A stretch of DNA of 64,000 nucleotides from Actinophytocola sp036555685 (GCF_036555685.1 NZ_DATBKY010000267.1:1-64000), one strand, 5' to 3'. Numbered from the stretch's first letter, positions 49,175 through 57,829 are shown. Notes: generated by a model not told the origin, from the letters alone. Translations and numbers: made by a program.

Positions 49175-52100
49175 GCCGCCGCCCCTCGTTCGGCCCGGCG
49201 CAGCGCGTTGCGCAGCGCGCGGGCCCCGAACACCGCGATCATGCGGCGCTTGTAGGCCGCGGAGCCGCGCACGTCCGACCACGGCTCGGCCTGCTCCGCC
49301 GCCCGCTCGGCGAGGTCGCTGATCGCGGCCTCGTCGAGGACCTCGACGTCGGCGGGGACGAGCAGCGGGGCCCCACGTACTGAGCCGACCGCGAGCCGGA
49401 CCGTCGTGTGCCGTTCGCCGATCGCCACCACGGCGGCGACGCTCACGCACGCGTACTCCCAGACACCGCGGACGAGGAACTTCTCGTACGCCGAACCGGT
49501 TCGACGGCCCGGCCGGGGCAGCCGGAACTCGCGCAGCAGCTCCCCCGCACCCAGCGCGCTCAGCCCGGCGAGGTCGCTCACCCGCTCGCCGCCCGCGCTC
49601 GCGAGGACCACCCGCGCGCCCGCCGCGACGAGCGCCACCGGCGGGTCGTGCGTGGGGTCGAACGCCGCGACGTTGCCGCCAAGGGTGACCGAGCGCCGGA
49701 TACGTCCGGTGGCGACGGAACCGGCCGCCTCGGCCACGACCGTCCACTGTGAACGGATGGCGGGGTGCGCGGCGATCGCGTCGAGCCGCTCGCCCGCGCC
49801 GATGCGCAGCTCCGTCTCGCCGGCCTCGATGCCGCGCAGCAGCCCGGCGACCGGCACGAGCGTGTCCGCGGCCGGCCGGCCGGCCGCGCGGCGGGCGAGC
49901 GTGAGCCCGACACCGCCACCGACCGGCACGGCCGAGCCGGCGAGCAGGTCGATGGCGCCGGCAAGATCGGCGGGAGCGACGATCGAAGGCAGTTCCGCCT
50001 CCCCGCGATCAACCCTTGTGGTCGCCTTGGATCGACGTGGTTCGGTTCGGCACGTGCTTGTGGCCGGGTCGCGTCCCGTTCGCCTCGGGTGCGGTTGTGA
50101 GCCGCGCGGCTCATGCGGTGTCATGCCGGCGCACTTGTCCGGGTGGAGCGCCCAGTAGATCTTTTCGGCGGTGATGGGTAGCTCGTGGATGCGCACGCCG
50201 ACCGCGTCGGCGATCGCGCTGGCCACGATCGCCGGGACCGGGTCGAGTGCGATCTCGCCGACGCCCTTGGCGCCGAACGGGCCGGTCGGCTCGTAGGAGT
50301 CGGCGAACGCCACGTGCAGCCTCGGCATGACGCCCGCGGTCGGCAGCTTGTAGTCGACGTAGTTGGCGCGGTCCGGCTCGGCCGCCGGGCCGGCGAACCA
50401 CTCGGTCATCGCCAGCCCGATGCCTTGCGCGACCGCGCCTTCGACCTGGCCCTGTGCGAGCGCCGGGTTGAGCACCGTGCCGCAGTCGGCGACCGCGGCG
50501 AGCTCGACTATCCGTACCGCGCCGGTGTACGGGTCGACCTCGACCTCGGCGGCCTCGGCGACGAAGTTGTACGCGCCGGACTCGTTGCCGTAGCGGCTCT
50601 CGTCGGGAAAGTCGGACGGGTTGTCGAACGAGCCGACGCCCACGATGGGCTCGCCGCCGGGCCGGTAGATCAGCTTGCGGACCGCGGCGCCGACCGGGAT
50701 GCGCAGGTCGGGATCCACGGCCGGGGCGACCAGCACGCCGTCGACCACGTCCAGCTCCGCGGCCGGGATCCCGGTGCGCTCGGCGGTGCCGTCGACCAGC
50801 TTGCGGCGCGCGGCGAGGGCGGCGTCGCGCACGGCGTTGCCGGCCACGTACGTGACGCGGCTGGCGAGCGCGCCGAGCGCGTGGGTCGCGATGTCGGTGT
50901 CCGGTTTGGACATGTCGACGTCCTCGATCGGCAGGCCGATGGACGCGGCGGCGATCTGGCAGAGCGTGGTTCGCGCGCCGGTGCCGATCTCGCCCTCGCC
51001 GACGATGACCGTGGCGCGGCCGTCCTCGTTCATCCGCACGATCGCCGAGCTGCCGTCCCAGTCGCCGAAGCTGCGCCGGCCGGACACGTGCACGCTGGCG
51101 CCGATCGCGAGCCCGCGGTTCGGCAACGGGCGCGCCTTCTTCTCCCGCCAGCCGATCAGGTCGGCGGCCTTCTCGATGCACTGCTTGAGCTCGCAACTGC
51201 CGATCTTGTGATTGTGCGGGGACACCCAGCCGGGCTCGACCGCGTTGCGCAGCATCAGGTCCACGACGTCGATGCCGAGCTCGTGGGCGGCGAGGTCCCA
51301 GGCCTGGCCGACCGCCCAGTCCGCGGACGGGTTGCCGAAGCCGCGGAACGCGCCGGTCGGCACCAGGTTGGTGTAGACGAGCCGCGAGTCGGCACGGACG
51401 GCCTTGTACTTGTAGATCGCGTCGTGCCGGACGGTGGCCGCGCCGAGCACGGCCTGGGCCTTGCCGGTGTAGGCGCCGTTGTCGGCGAGCACGCGGAGGT
51501 CCTTGGCGGTGACCAGGCCGTCGCGGGTGAAGCCGAGGGTGACGTCGTAGCGCATGGGGATCCGCGGGCGGCTCGCGAGGAACTCCTCCTCGCGGCTCAG
51601 CACGAGCTGGACCGGCCGGCCGGCCGCGCGGGAGAGCAGTGCGCAGATGACCGAGCAGTTGTCGTCGCCGGACTTGCCGCCGAAGCCGCCGCCGACCTCC
51701 GTCTGGATCACCCGGACGTGCCGCTCGGCGACATCGAGCGCGGTGGCGTAGCGCTGCCGGGCGAGGAACGGGGTCTGCGTGTTGACCCACAGCGTGACCC
51801 GGCCGTCGGGCGACCAGTCGGCGACGCAGCCGATCGTCTCGATCGACGAGTGCCACTGCCGGGCCGTCTCCCAGGTGCCCTCGACGACCACGTCGCTGCG
51901 GGCGAGCCACCCGTCGACGTCGCCGCGCTCGAGGTTGAAGTGGTGGGCGGTGTTGCGCTCGGCGTCGTCGTGGACCAGCGGCGCGCCGTCGGCGAGCGCG
52001 CTGTCCAGGTCGAGCACCGCGGGGAGCGGCTCGTAGTCGACCTCGATGAGCGCGGCCGCCTCGCGCGCGGTGTCCGGGTCGGTGGCCGCGACGGCGGCGA

Positions 52101-52446
52101 CCTCGTCGCCCACGTACCGGACCTTGTCCACGGCCAGCGGGTAGAGGTCCGGCCGGAACGCGCCCCACTTGCGGTGGGCGTGGTCGGCGCTGGTGATGAC
52201 GGCGTGGACACCGGGGAGCCGGCGCGCCCGCGAAGTGTCGACACTCAGTACGCGAGCGTGCGCGTGGGGCGAGCGGACGACCGCGCCGTAGAGCATCCGC
52301 GGCAGGCGCACGTCGGCGACGTACTGCGCGCGGCCGGTGGTCTTGTCGATGCCGTCCAGCCGGCGGACCGACGTGCCGATGAGGCCGGGCTCGGCGAGCA
52401 CGTCGGGCAGGGTGGTCAGGTCGGTGGTGAGGTCAGGCGTGGCCAA
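49171..52446 (-). CDS. Molybdenum hydroxylase large subunit fused to the FAD subunit through a repeat-encoded linker
   Basis: One open frame of 1091 codons. Residues 1-780 are a xanthine-oxidase-type large subunit: QTEVGGGFGGKSGDD, TGAFRGFGNP (not the AYxCSFR loop of CO dehydrogenase), GEGEIGTGARTT and the catalytic Glu in GAKGVGEIALDP. Residues about 820-1091 are a CoxM-like FAD subunit (VPVGGGVGLTLARR, VTLGGNVAAFDPTHDP). The roughly 40 residues between them come from repeat copy C. The FAD part may also be made separately from CTG 49992, five bases after GGAGG in the repeat end. Start TTG 52446 overlaps the 2Fe-2S gene. It probably hydroxylates an N-heterocycle or aldehyde. Confidence 0.82.
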   Translation of the reverse strand: MATPDLTTDLTTLPDVLAEPGLIGTSVRRLDGIDKTTGRAQYVADVRLPRMLYGAVVRSPHAHARVLSVDTSRARRLPGVHAVITSADHAHRKWGAFRPDLYPLAVDKVRYVGDEVAAVAATDPDTAREAAALIEVDYEPLPAVLDLDSALADGAPLVHDDAERNTAHHFNLERGDVDGWLARSDVVVEGTWETARQWHSSIETIGCVADWSPDGRVTLWVNTQTPFLARQRYATALDVAERHVRVIQTEVGGGFGGKSGDDNCSVICALLSRAAGRPVQLVLSREEEFLASRPRIPMRYDVTLGFTRDGLVTAKDLRVLADNGAYTGKAQAVLGAATVRHDAIYKYKAVRADSRLVYTNLVPTGAFRGFGNPSADWAVGQAWDLAAHELGIDVVDLMLRNAVEPGWVSPHNHKIGSCELKQCIEKAADLIGWREKKARPLPNRGLAIGASVHVSGRRSFGDWDGSSAIVRMNEDGRATVIVGEGEIGTGARTTLCQIAAASIGLPIEDVDMSKPDTDIATHALGALASRVTYVAGNAVRDAALAARRKLVDGTAERTGIPAAELDVVDGVLVAPAVDPDLRIPVGAAVRKLIYRPGGEPIVGVGSFDNPSDFPDESRYGNESGAYNFVAEAAEVEVDPYTGAVRIVELAAVADCGTVLNPALAQGQVEGAVAQGIGLAMTEWFAGPAAEPDRANYVDYKLPTAGVMPRLHVAFADSYEPTGPFGAKGVGEIALDPVPAIVASAIADAVGVRIHELPITAEKIYWALHPDKCAGMTPHEPRGSQPHPRRTGRDPATSTCRTEPRRSKATTRVDRGEAELPSIVAPADLAGAIDLLAGSAVPVGGGVGLTLARRAAGRPAADTLVPVAGLLRGIEAGETELRIGAGERLDAIAAHPAIRSQWTVVAEAAGSVATGRIRRSVTLGGNVAAFDPTHDPPVALVAAGARVVLASAGGERVSDLAGLSALGAGELLREFRLPRPGRRTGSAYEKFLVRGVWEYACVSVAAVVAIGERHTTVRLAVGSVRGAPLLVPADVEVLDEAAISDLAERAAEQAEPWSDVRGSAAYKRRMIAVFGARALRNALRRAERGAAA
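49994..50115 (-). repeat. Dispersed repeat, copy C, in-frame inside the hydroxylase gene
   Basis: About 105 bp of core plus about 17 bp shared only with copy E (GAGCCGCG side). In copy C this edge is a perfect palindrome GAGCCGCGCGGCTC. On the minus strand it reads in frame with both flanking domains and ends GGGGAGGCGGAA directly before CTG 49992. It is closest to copy E. Confidence 0.8.
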
Positions 52447-52927
52447 CGGTCCCCCCGGCGTTCAGCTCGGCCGCGTGGCGCACCGAGTCGAGGATCTTCA
52501 CGTACCCGGTGCAGCGGCAGAAGTTGCCGTCCACAGTGGAGGCGATCTGCTCGTCGGTCGGCGCGGCCGCCTTGTCCAGCAACGCTCTCGTGGCCATCAG
52601 GTGGCCCGGCGTGCAGAATCCACACTGGAACCCGGCGCGCTCGAGGTAGGCCTGCTGGACGGCGTCGAGGCGCTGGCCGGTGGCCAGGCCCTCGACCGTG
52701 CGCACGTCCCGCCCGGCGACCAGGCCGATCATCAGCAGGCAGGCCGGCACCGCCTCGCCGTCCACGAGCACCGTGCAGGCACCGCAGTAGCCGGTGGCGC
52801 AGCCGCTCTTGGTCCCGGTGAGGCCGAGCGTGGTGCGCAGGACCTCCAGCAGGGGCCGGCCCGCGTCCGCGACGCCGACCTCGGTGTCCTCGCCGTTGAG
52901 CGTGAACCGGACTTGCTGCTGACCCAT
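52433..52927 (-). CDS. Molybdenum hydroxylase 2Fe-2S subunit
   Basis: The 164-residue protein carries both iron-sulfur motifs: plant-ferredoxin type GCATGYCGACTVLVDG near residues 43-58 and the alpha-helical CGFCTPGHLM ... NFCRCTGYVKI near 100-140. It passes electrons between molybdopterin and FAD. It is the first gene of the eight-gene operon and overlaps the large subunit by 14 bp. RBS GAGGTGA precedes the ATG. Three TGTCGACA palindromes lie upstream. Confidence 0.92.
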   Translation of the reverse strand: MGQQQVRFTLNGEDTEVGVADAGRPLLEVLRTTLGLTGTKSGCATGYCGACTVLVDGEAVPACLLMIGLVAGRDVRTVEGLATGQRLDAVQQAYLERAGFQCGFCTPGHLMATRALLDKAAAPTDEQIASTVDGNFCRCTGYVKILDSVRHAAELNAGGTVGHA

Positions 52928-52939
52928 CTGTCACCTCAG

Positions 52940-53044
52940 TGTCGACAGTATTGGTGCTCGAGCGGTAGTAGACACCGATGACGGCGGATCTGTCCAGGGT
53001 TGACGGCCAAATGTGTCGACAGTTGAGAAGACCGGCTGTCGACA
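52940..53044. promoter_or_regulatory. Three TGTCGACA palindromes upstream of the hydroxylase operon
   Basis: TGTCGACA occurs at 52940-52947, 53014-53021 and 53037-53044; the last two are 23 bp apart. The form fits operators of FadR-type GntR regulators (GT...AC core). They lie between the divergent hydroxylase operon and the small membrane protein genes. The GntR regulator at 42953 is a candidate ligand, by inference. Confidence 0.6.
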
Positions 53045-53092
53045 GTCGGTTGGTCCGGAGGCCTTCCCGCGAGGTCCCTCTAGGGTTTTCGC

Positions 53093-53473
53093 GTGATCGA
53101 TGCCCTGTCGACGACGCTGACCTTCGTCGCGCTCGGCGCGGCGCTCTGGGCGGCCGCGCTGATGATCGCCGACCGGCCCGTGCTGCCCGGCCGCTGGTAC
53201 GGGCTGGGCCTGCTCGGCGTGCTCGCGCTGCTGGAACTGGGGCTGCTGGCACAGGCGGTCGTCGGCCTGGTCCAGATGTTCACGACCGAGCGGGACATCG
53301 AGAAGTTCGCCTTCGGCGGCTACCTCGTCGCGCCCGTGGTGATCATCCCGGTGGCCGCGTTGTGGGCACTCGCCGAGCGGTCGCGGTGGGGCCCCGGCGT
53401 GCTGCTGGTCGGCTGCCTGTCGATCCCCGTGCTGATCCTGCGGCTCGGCCAGGTGTGGCACGGCCATGCCTGA
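53093..53473 (+). CDS. Small four-helix membrane protein
   Basis: I do not recognise the family. The 126-residue protein is nearly all hydrophobic, with helices LTFVALGAALWAAALMI, LLGVLALLELGLLAQAVVGL, FGGYLVAPVVIIPVAALWAL and WGPGVLLVGCLSIPVLILRL. It starts with GTG and overlaps the next membrane protein gene by 8 bp, so the two probably work as a pair. Shared divergent promoter with the hydroxylase operon. Confidence 0.65.
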   Translation: MIDALSTTLTFVALGAALWAAALMIADRPVLPGRWYGLGLLGVLALLELGLLAQAVVGLVQMFTTERDIEKFAFGGYLVAPVVIIPVAALWALAERSRWGPGVLLVGCLSIPVLILRLGQVWHGHA

Positions 53474-53879
53474 CCTCGCCACGCGCACGCGCTCCGGCCC
53501 CGGCCGGCTCCTGATCGCCGTGTACGCGATCTTCGCGCTGGCCGCGACCGCACGTTCGGCCGTGCAGATCGCGACCAGGTTCCACGAGGCTCCCCTCGCC
53601 TACCTGCTGTCGGCGTTCGCCGGGATCGTGTACATCGTCGCGACCGTGTGCCTCGCGCGCGGCGACCGCACGTCGCGCCGGGTCGCCACAGTGTCCATTG
53701 TGGTCGAACTGGTCGGGGTGCTCACGGTCGGCACGCTCAGCGTCGTTGACCCGCAAGCGTTTCCGGACGCCACGGTGTGGTCGGGTTACGGGCGCGGCTA
53801 CGGGTTCGTGCCGTTGGTGCTGCCGGTGCTCGGCCTGTGGTGGCTGCGCCGGACGGGCCGACCCGGTGGCGGGCACTAG
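53466..53879 (+). CDS. Small membrane protein, partner of the preceding gene
   Basis: The 137-residue protein has about four hydrophobic helices (LLIAVYAIFALAATARSAV, YLLSAFAGIVYIVATVCLA, VATVSIVVELVGVLTVGTL, FVPLVLPVLGLWWLRR). A Pro-containing loop DPQAFPDATVWSGYGRGYG separates the last two. Start ATG 53466 overlaps the previous gene. Paired small membrane proteins of this form are found in actinomycetes; function unknown. Confidence 0.7.
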   Translation: MPDLATRTRSGPGRLLIAVYAIFALAATARSAVQIATRFHEAPLAYLLSAFAGIVYIVATVCLARGDRTSRRVATVSIVVELVGVLTVGTLSVVDPQAFPDATVWSGYGRGYGFVPLVLPVLGLWWLRRTGRPGGGH

Positions 53880-53923
53880 ATCGAGATCCCATAACGATCA
53901 TGAGATCGGTGTAGGAATATCGC

Positions 53924-54511
53924 ATGAGACACGTCGAGGTGTGGCGTGGCGCGCACGGCGATCCCGTGCCGCCGTTCGGGCCGCTGCCCGGCATTCGCAT
54001 CGGGGACACCGTCGCCTACGAGTTCCAGCTGCCGGACCGGTTCGTCCCGTGGCCGGGCCGGACGCGGCTCGAGCGGGTGTTCGTGCTGCTCGACCTCGGC
54101 GTGAGCATGGCCCGGCCGTGCTGGCGGCGGATGCGCACCCCCGACGGCGAGATCAACGGCATCGACGCCGACCTCGACGAGCCCGCGACCTGGTACGTCG
54201 ACCTGATCGAGGTCACGCACGAGCAGGACCGGATCATCCTTCGCGACCTGTACCTCGACGTCATGGTCCCCACCGACGGCCGCCACCAGCGCCTGCTGGA
54301 CATGGCCGAGTTCGCCGACGCGATCGAGCAGGGCCGCATGGACATCAACACCGCCGTCGGCGGCCTGCGCCGCTGGCAGCGCTTCATGGACCGCCACCTG
54401 CACGAGGGCCGCGACCCGGCGAACCACTGGACGGACTTCCCGCCGCAGCGGATCCGCGCGCTGTCCGCCCTCCCCGGTCCGCTGGGACCGATCGTCACCG
54501 TCCCGGGCTGA
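53924..54511 (+). CDS. DUF402 domain protein
   Basis: The 195-residue protein fits DUF402: ERVFVLLDLGVSMARPCW, then WYVDLIEVTHEQDRIILRDLYLDVMVPTDGRHQRLLDMAEFADAI, with the conserved D-x-Y-x-D metal-site pattern. Members include nucleoside phosphatases and the FAU-1-like proteins, so a nucleotide-phosphatase role is possible but unproven. AGGA lies eight bases before the ATG. It stands alone. Confidence 0.75.
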   Translation: MRHVEVWRGAHGDPVPPFGPLPGIRIGDTVAYEFQLPDRFVPWPGRTRLERVFVLLDLGVSMARPCWRRMRTPDGEINGIDADLDEPATWYVDLIEVTHEQDRIILRDLYLDVMVPTDGRHQRLLDMAEFADAIEQGRMDINTAVGGLRRWQRFMDRHLHEGRDPANHWTDFPPQRIRALSALPGPLGPIVTVPG

Positions 54512-54557
54512 AATAGTCGGTGGCGAGGACAGCTCGGGCGCGGTCACACTGCGTGGC

Positions 54558-54944
54558 GTGAACTCCGTCTCCGAGACGCACGGTGCCCGCGTCCTCACCG
54601 TCGAACCCGACCGGCCGACGCTGGCCGGCGAGGACGACGCCGTCGACATCGTCGGGGCGGCCTACGGCGAGCGGGCGGACGTCGTCGTCGTGCCCGTGGC
54701 GTCGGTGGACGAGCGGTTCTTCACGCTCAGCACGCGGGTCGCCGGGGACGTGGTGCGGAAGTTCCAGGCCTACCGGGTCCGGCTGGTCGTCCTCGGCGAC
54801 CTCGGGCGGCATCTGGACAGCGACTCCTTCCGCGCGTTCGTGCACGAGACCAACAAGGGCACCGACGTCTGGTTCCTCGCGGACCGCGAAGAGCTGAACG
54901 AGCGGTTGCGCACTTCGGGGCAAACTCTGGGACGATCACAGTAG
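54558..54944 (+). CDS. DUF4180 domain protein
   Basis: The 128-residue protein resembles DUF4180: a short N-terminal strand, then DIVGAAYGERADVVVVPVASVDERFFTLSTRVAGDVVRKFQAYRVRLVVLGDL and a C-terminal FVHETNKGTDVWFLADREELNERL. The pattern recalls STAS-like alpha/beta domains. Function unknown. It is followed 15 bp later by the acetyltransferase gene. Confidence 0.78.
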   Translation: MNSVSETHGARVLTVEPDRPTLAGEDDAVDIVGAAYGERADVVVVPVASVDERFFTLSTRVAGDVVRKFQAYRVRLVVLGDLGRHLDSDSFRAFVHETNKGTDVWFLADREELNERLRTSGQTLGRSQ

Positions 54945-54959
54945 AGCCCAGGAGGTGCC

Positions 54960-55271
54960 ATGACCGACGACGCACGGGTCGAGCTCAACAGTGACAAGCA
55001 GCGGTACGAGCTCCTCGTCGGCGACGAGGTCGCCGGGTTCGCCGAGTTCCACGAGAGCGGCAACCGGGTCGTCTTCACGCACAGCGAGGTCGACGACGCG
55101 TTCTCCGGCCAGGGCCTCGGCAAGGTCCTGGCCGGTGGCGCGCTCGACGACGCCGTCGAGCGGGACAAGGTCATCGTGCCGGTGTGCGAGTTCATCGCGG
55201 CGTACCTGAAGAAGAACCCGGACCGCTACCAGGGCCACGTGGAGACGCCACCCGCGGGAAGCGACCGGTGA
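54960..55271 (+). CDS. NATD1-type GNAT acetyltransferase
   Basis: The 103-residue protein is the short YidJ/NATD1 type of GNAT: YELLVGDEVAGFAEFHESGNRVVFTHSEVDDAFSGQGLGKVLAGGALDDA, with the acetyl-CoA loop GQGLGK, and a terminal CEFIAAYLKKNPDRY. AGGAGG precedes the ATG. It overlaps the pirin gene start by 4 bp (GTGA). Substrate unknown. Confidence 0.88.
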   Translation: MTDDARVELNSDKQRYELLVGDEVAGFAEFHESGNRVVFTHSEVDDAFSGQGLGKVLAGGALDDAVERDKVIVPVCEFIAAYLKKNPDRYQGHVETPPAGSDR

Positions 55272-56233
55272 GCAACCTCGACACCCGCCCCGAGGAGACG
55301 GTCTGCCGCACTGCGGCCGACGACCACGCCGTAGCGCTGCTGCTCGAACCGCGCGACGTCCCGCTCGGCGGGCTGCGCGGCATCCACGTCGACCGGCTGC
55401 TCCCACAGCGTGGCCTGCCGACCGTCGGCGCCTGGTGCTTCCTCGACATCTTCGGTCCGAACAACACGCAGATGAGCGTGCTGCCGCACCCGCACACCGG
55501 CCTGCAGACGGTCACCTGGCCACTGGCCGGCGAGATCCACCACCGCGACAGCGTGGGCAGCGACGTGCTCGTCCGGCCCGGCCAGCTGAACCTCATGACC
55601 GGCGGCCGCGGCGTCGCGCACTCGGAGATCTCCGCGGGCGGCGGCGAGCTGCTGCACGGGCTGCAGCTGTGGGTGGCCCTGCCGGCGGAACGGGACGACA
55701 TGGCGCCGGCGTTCGAGCAGCACGTCGACCTGCCGGTATTCGCGCGCGGCGGCGTGCGGGCCACCGTGTTCGTCGGCGAGCTGGCCGGGGAGCGCTCGCC
55801 CGCGACCGTGTACACCCCGCTCGTCGGTGCCGACCTGACCGTCGACGCCGGCTCGCGGGCCACGATCCCGCTGCGGCCGGACTTCGAGCACGCGATCGTC
55901 GCGGTCGACCGCACGCTCGTCGTCTCGGGCGTCGAGGTGCCGCCCGCCCGGCTGCTCTACCTGGGCACCGGCCGCGAGGACATCATGCTGTCCGCGGGCC
56001 GCCAGCCCGTCCGCGCGGTGCTGCTCGGCGGCGAGCCCTTCGCCGACGAGCTCGTCATGTGGTGGAACTTCGTGGGCCGCAGCCACGACGAGATCGCCGC
56101 CGCGCGCGAGGACTGGGAGACCCCGGGTCAGACCCGGTTCGGCGTGGTGCACGGCCACGGCGGGGCGCGCATCCCCGCACCCGAGCTGCCCCGCATCCGG
56201 CTGACCCCACGCCGCCACGGCCACCGGACCTAG
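55268..56233 (+). CDS. Pirin-family protein
   Basis: The 321-residue protein is a bicupin pirin: LPHPHTGLQTVTWPLAGEIHHRDS near residue 77 (His metal ligands), GQLNLMTGGRGVAHSE near 112, and a C-terminal cupin with the pirin tail. Bacterial pirins can act as quercetinases or redox-sensitive regulators; the role here is unknown. It ends 4 bp inside the convergent dehydrogenase gene. Confidence 0.9.
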   Translation: MSNLDTRPEETVCRTAADDHAVALLLEPRDVPLGGLRGIHVDRLLPQRGLPTVGAWCFLDIFGPNNTQMSVLPHPHTGLQTVTWPLAGEIHHRDSVGSDVLVRPGQLNLMTGGRGVAHSEISAGGGELLHGLQLWVALPAERDDMAPAFEQHVDLPVFARGGVRATVFVGELAGERSPATVYTPLVGADLTVDAGSRATIPLRPDFEHAIVAVDRTLVVSGVEVPPARLLYLGTGREDIMLSAGRQPVRAVLLGGEPFADELVMWWNFVGRSHDEIAAAREDWETPGQTRFGVVHGHGGARIPAPELPRIRLTPRRHGHRT

Positions 56234-57177
56234 AGGACGCGCACCGGCGAGCCCGCGTGGAAGGCCGCGATGTCCTCGACCATGTCGCGGAAGAACACGT
56301 CGAACGTACGCCTGCTGACGTAACCCAGATGCGGCGTGAGCACGGTGTTCGGGGCACGCAGCAGCGGGTGGTCCGCCGGTAGCGGCTCGATGTCGTACAC
56401 GTCCAGCCCCACGCCAGCGAGCCGGCCGGCCGACAGCGCGTCGAGCAGCGCCGGCTGGTCCACGATCGGGCCGCGGGACGTGTTCACCAGGTACGCGGTC
56501 GGCTTCAGCAGCGCCAGCTCGCGCGCGCCGAGCAGGCCGCGGGTGCGGTCGCCGAGCCGCAGGTGCACGGTGACGATGTCCGAAGTAGACAGCAGTTCGT
56601 CGAACGGGAGCAGGTCCACGCCGACCTCGGCCGCCCGCTCCGCCGTGAGGTTCTCGCTCCAGGCGACGACCCGCATGCCGAACGCCTGCCCGATGGTGGC
56701 CACCCGGGAGCCGAGCCGGCCCAGCCCGAGCACGCCCAGTGTCGCGTCCGCGAGGTCGCCGCCCGGCGTCGAGCCGGTCTGCCAGACGCCGTCGCGCAGC
56801 GCCGCGTCCGCGGCCGGCACGCCGCGTGCCACGGCCAGGATCAACGCCCAGGTCAGCTCCACCGTCGACGAGCCGACCGCGGCCGTGCCGCACACCGTGA
56901 TGCCCCGGGCGCGCGCGGCGTCCAGGTCGATCGACGCGTTCACCATGCCCGCGGTGACGATGAGCCGCAGCCGCGGCAGGCGGGCGAGCAGCGAGCCCGG
57001 CAAGGGCGTCCGCTCCCGCATCGCGACCACGGCGTCGAAGGGCTCGAGCCTGGTCGCGAGCTCCTCGGGCGGCAGGTGCTCGTGGAACGGGACGACCTCG
57101 ATGTCCGCCGGTAGCGCGGCCCAGTACGGAAAGGACAGCGCGACGTGCTGGTAGTCGTCGAGGACAGCGACCTTCAC
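56230..57177 (-). CDS. D-2-hydroxyacid dehydrogenase
   Basis: The 315-residue protein has a split substrate domain and a NAD domain with GVLGLGRLGSRVATIGQAFGMRVVAW near residue 147. The catalytic set is VNTSRGPIVDQPALLDAL (Arg near 235), DVYDIEPLPADHPLL (Glu near 263) and TPHLGYVSRR (His near 284). It reduces or oxidises a 2-hydroxyacid, specificity unknown. The family Arg and Glu are present, so it is likely active. Confidence 0.92.
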   Translation of the reverse strand: MKVAVLDDYQHVALSFPYWAALPADIEVVPFHEHLPPEELATRLEPFDAVVAMRERTPLPGSLLARLPRLRLIVTAGMVNASIDLDAARARGITVCGTAAVGSSTVELTWALILAVARGVPAADAALRDGVWQTGSTPGGDLADATLGVLGLGRLGSRVATIGQAFGMRVVAWSENLTAERAAEVGVDLLPFDELLSTSDIVTVHLRLGDRTRGLLGARELALLKPTAYLVNTSRGPIVDQPALLDALSAGRLAGVGLDVYDIEPLPADHPLLRAPNTVLTPHLGYVSRRTFDVFFRDMVEDIAAFHAGSPVRVL

Positions 57178-57291
57178 GCCTCGAGCCTAGTCCGCGCCTG
57201 AGAACTCGCTGTGAACTCGGGCCAACCGGGCACATAGCGGTTTTCGGCCGCGTTGGGACGGGTAGCACGACAGCACCTGGAGGTGACCGAG

Positions 57292-57801
57292 ATGACGGCA
57301 GCGTTTGCCAACAACCCGTCGGCGATCAACCTGCCGACCCTGCCCGACGGCTGGCCGATTGGTTCCTACGACACGTACCAGGAGGCCCAGCGAGCCGTCG
57401 ACCACCTGGCCGACAACGAGTTCCCCGTGCAGGACGTGACGATCGTCGGCGTCGAGCCGATGGTCGTGGAGCGCGTCGCGGCCCGGCTCACCTGGGGCCG
57501 CGTGCTCGGCGGCGGCGCCGCGTCCGGTGCCTGGCTGGGCCTGTTCGTCGGCCTGCTGTTGAGCCTGTTCACTGCCGGTGCGGGCCTGTTCCCGATCCTG
57601 ATCGGCCTGGTCTCCGGTGTGGTGTTCGGCCTGGCGTCGGCCGCCGTGCGCTACGGCGCGACCCGCGGCCAGCGCGACTTCGTGTCGCACAGCCAGCTCG
57701 TCGCCCGCCGCTACGACGTGCTCGCCAAGCCGCGCAACGCCGAGCGGGGCCGGGAGATGCTGGCCATGCTCGCGATGCGACCCGCGTCGCAGACCATCTG
57801 A
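57292..57801 (+). CDS. General stress protein 17M-like membrane protein
   Basis: The 169-residue protein has an N-terminal Ysnf/17M-like domain (PIGSYDTYQEAQRAVDHLADNEFPVQDVTIVGVEP). A membrane hairpin (WLGLFVGLLLSLFTAGAGLFPILIGLVSGVVFG) and a short cytoplasmic tail follow. Actinobacterial homologues are annotated as general stress proteins; biochemical role unknown. ATG 57292 is preceded by GGAGG. A strong terminator hairpin follows directly. Confidence 0.85.
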   Translation: MTAAFANNPSAINLPTLPDGWPIGSYDTYQEAQRAVDHLADNEFPVQDVTIVGVEPMVVERVAARLTWGRVLGGGAASGAWLGLFVGLLLSLFTAGAGLFPILIGLVSGVVFGLASAAVRYGATRGQRDFVSHSQLVARRYDVLAKPRNAERGREMLAMLAMRPASQTI

Positions 57802-57805
57802 GCCC

Positions 57806-57829
57806 GTGCCCGGCCACCGGGCCGGGCAC
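57806..57829. terminator. Stem-loop between convergent genes
   Basis: GTGCCCGGCC (57806-57815) pairs perfectly with GGCCGGGCAC (57820-57829) around a 4-nt loop, four bases after the stress-protein stop. It can also end the leftward XdhC transcript. Confidence 0.7.

Noticed and set aside
52236..52245. GTGTCGACAC inside the hydroxylase large subunit, similar to the TGTCGACA operators
   Set aside because: It lies within conserved coding sequence (SVDTSR codons) far from the promoter, so it may be coincidental.
50185..52821. A rightward open frame of 878 codons opposite the hydroxylase genes
   Set aside because: Its composition is Arg/Gly/Ala/Val-rich without recognisable domains and mirrors third-position GC of the real gene. 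Both iron-sulfur and molybdenum motifs lie on the other strand.
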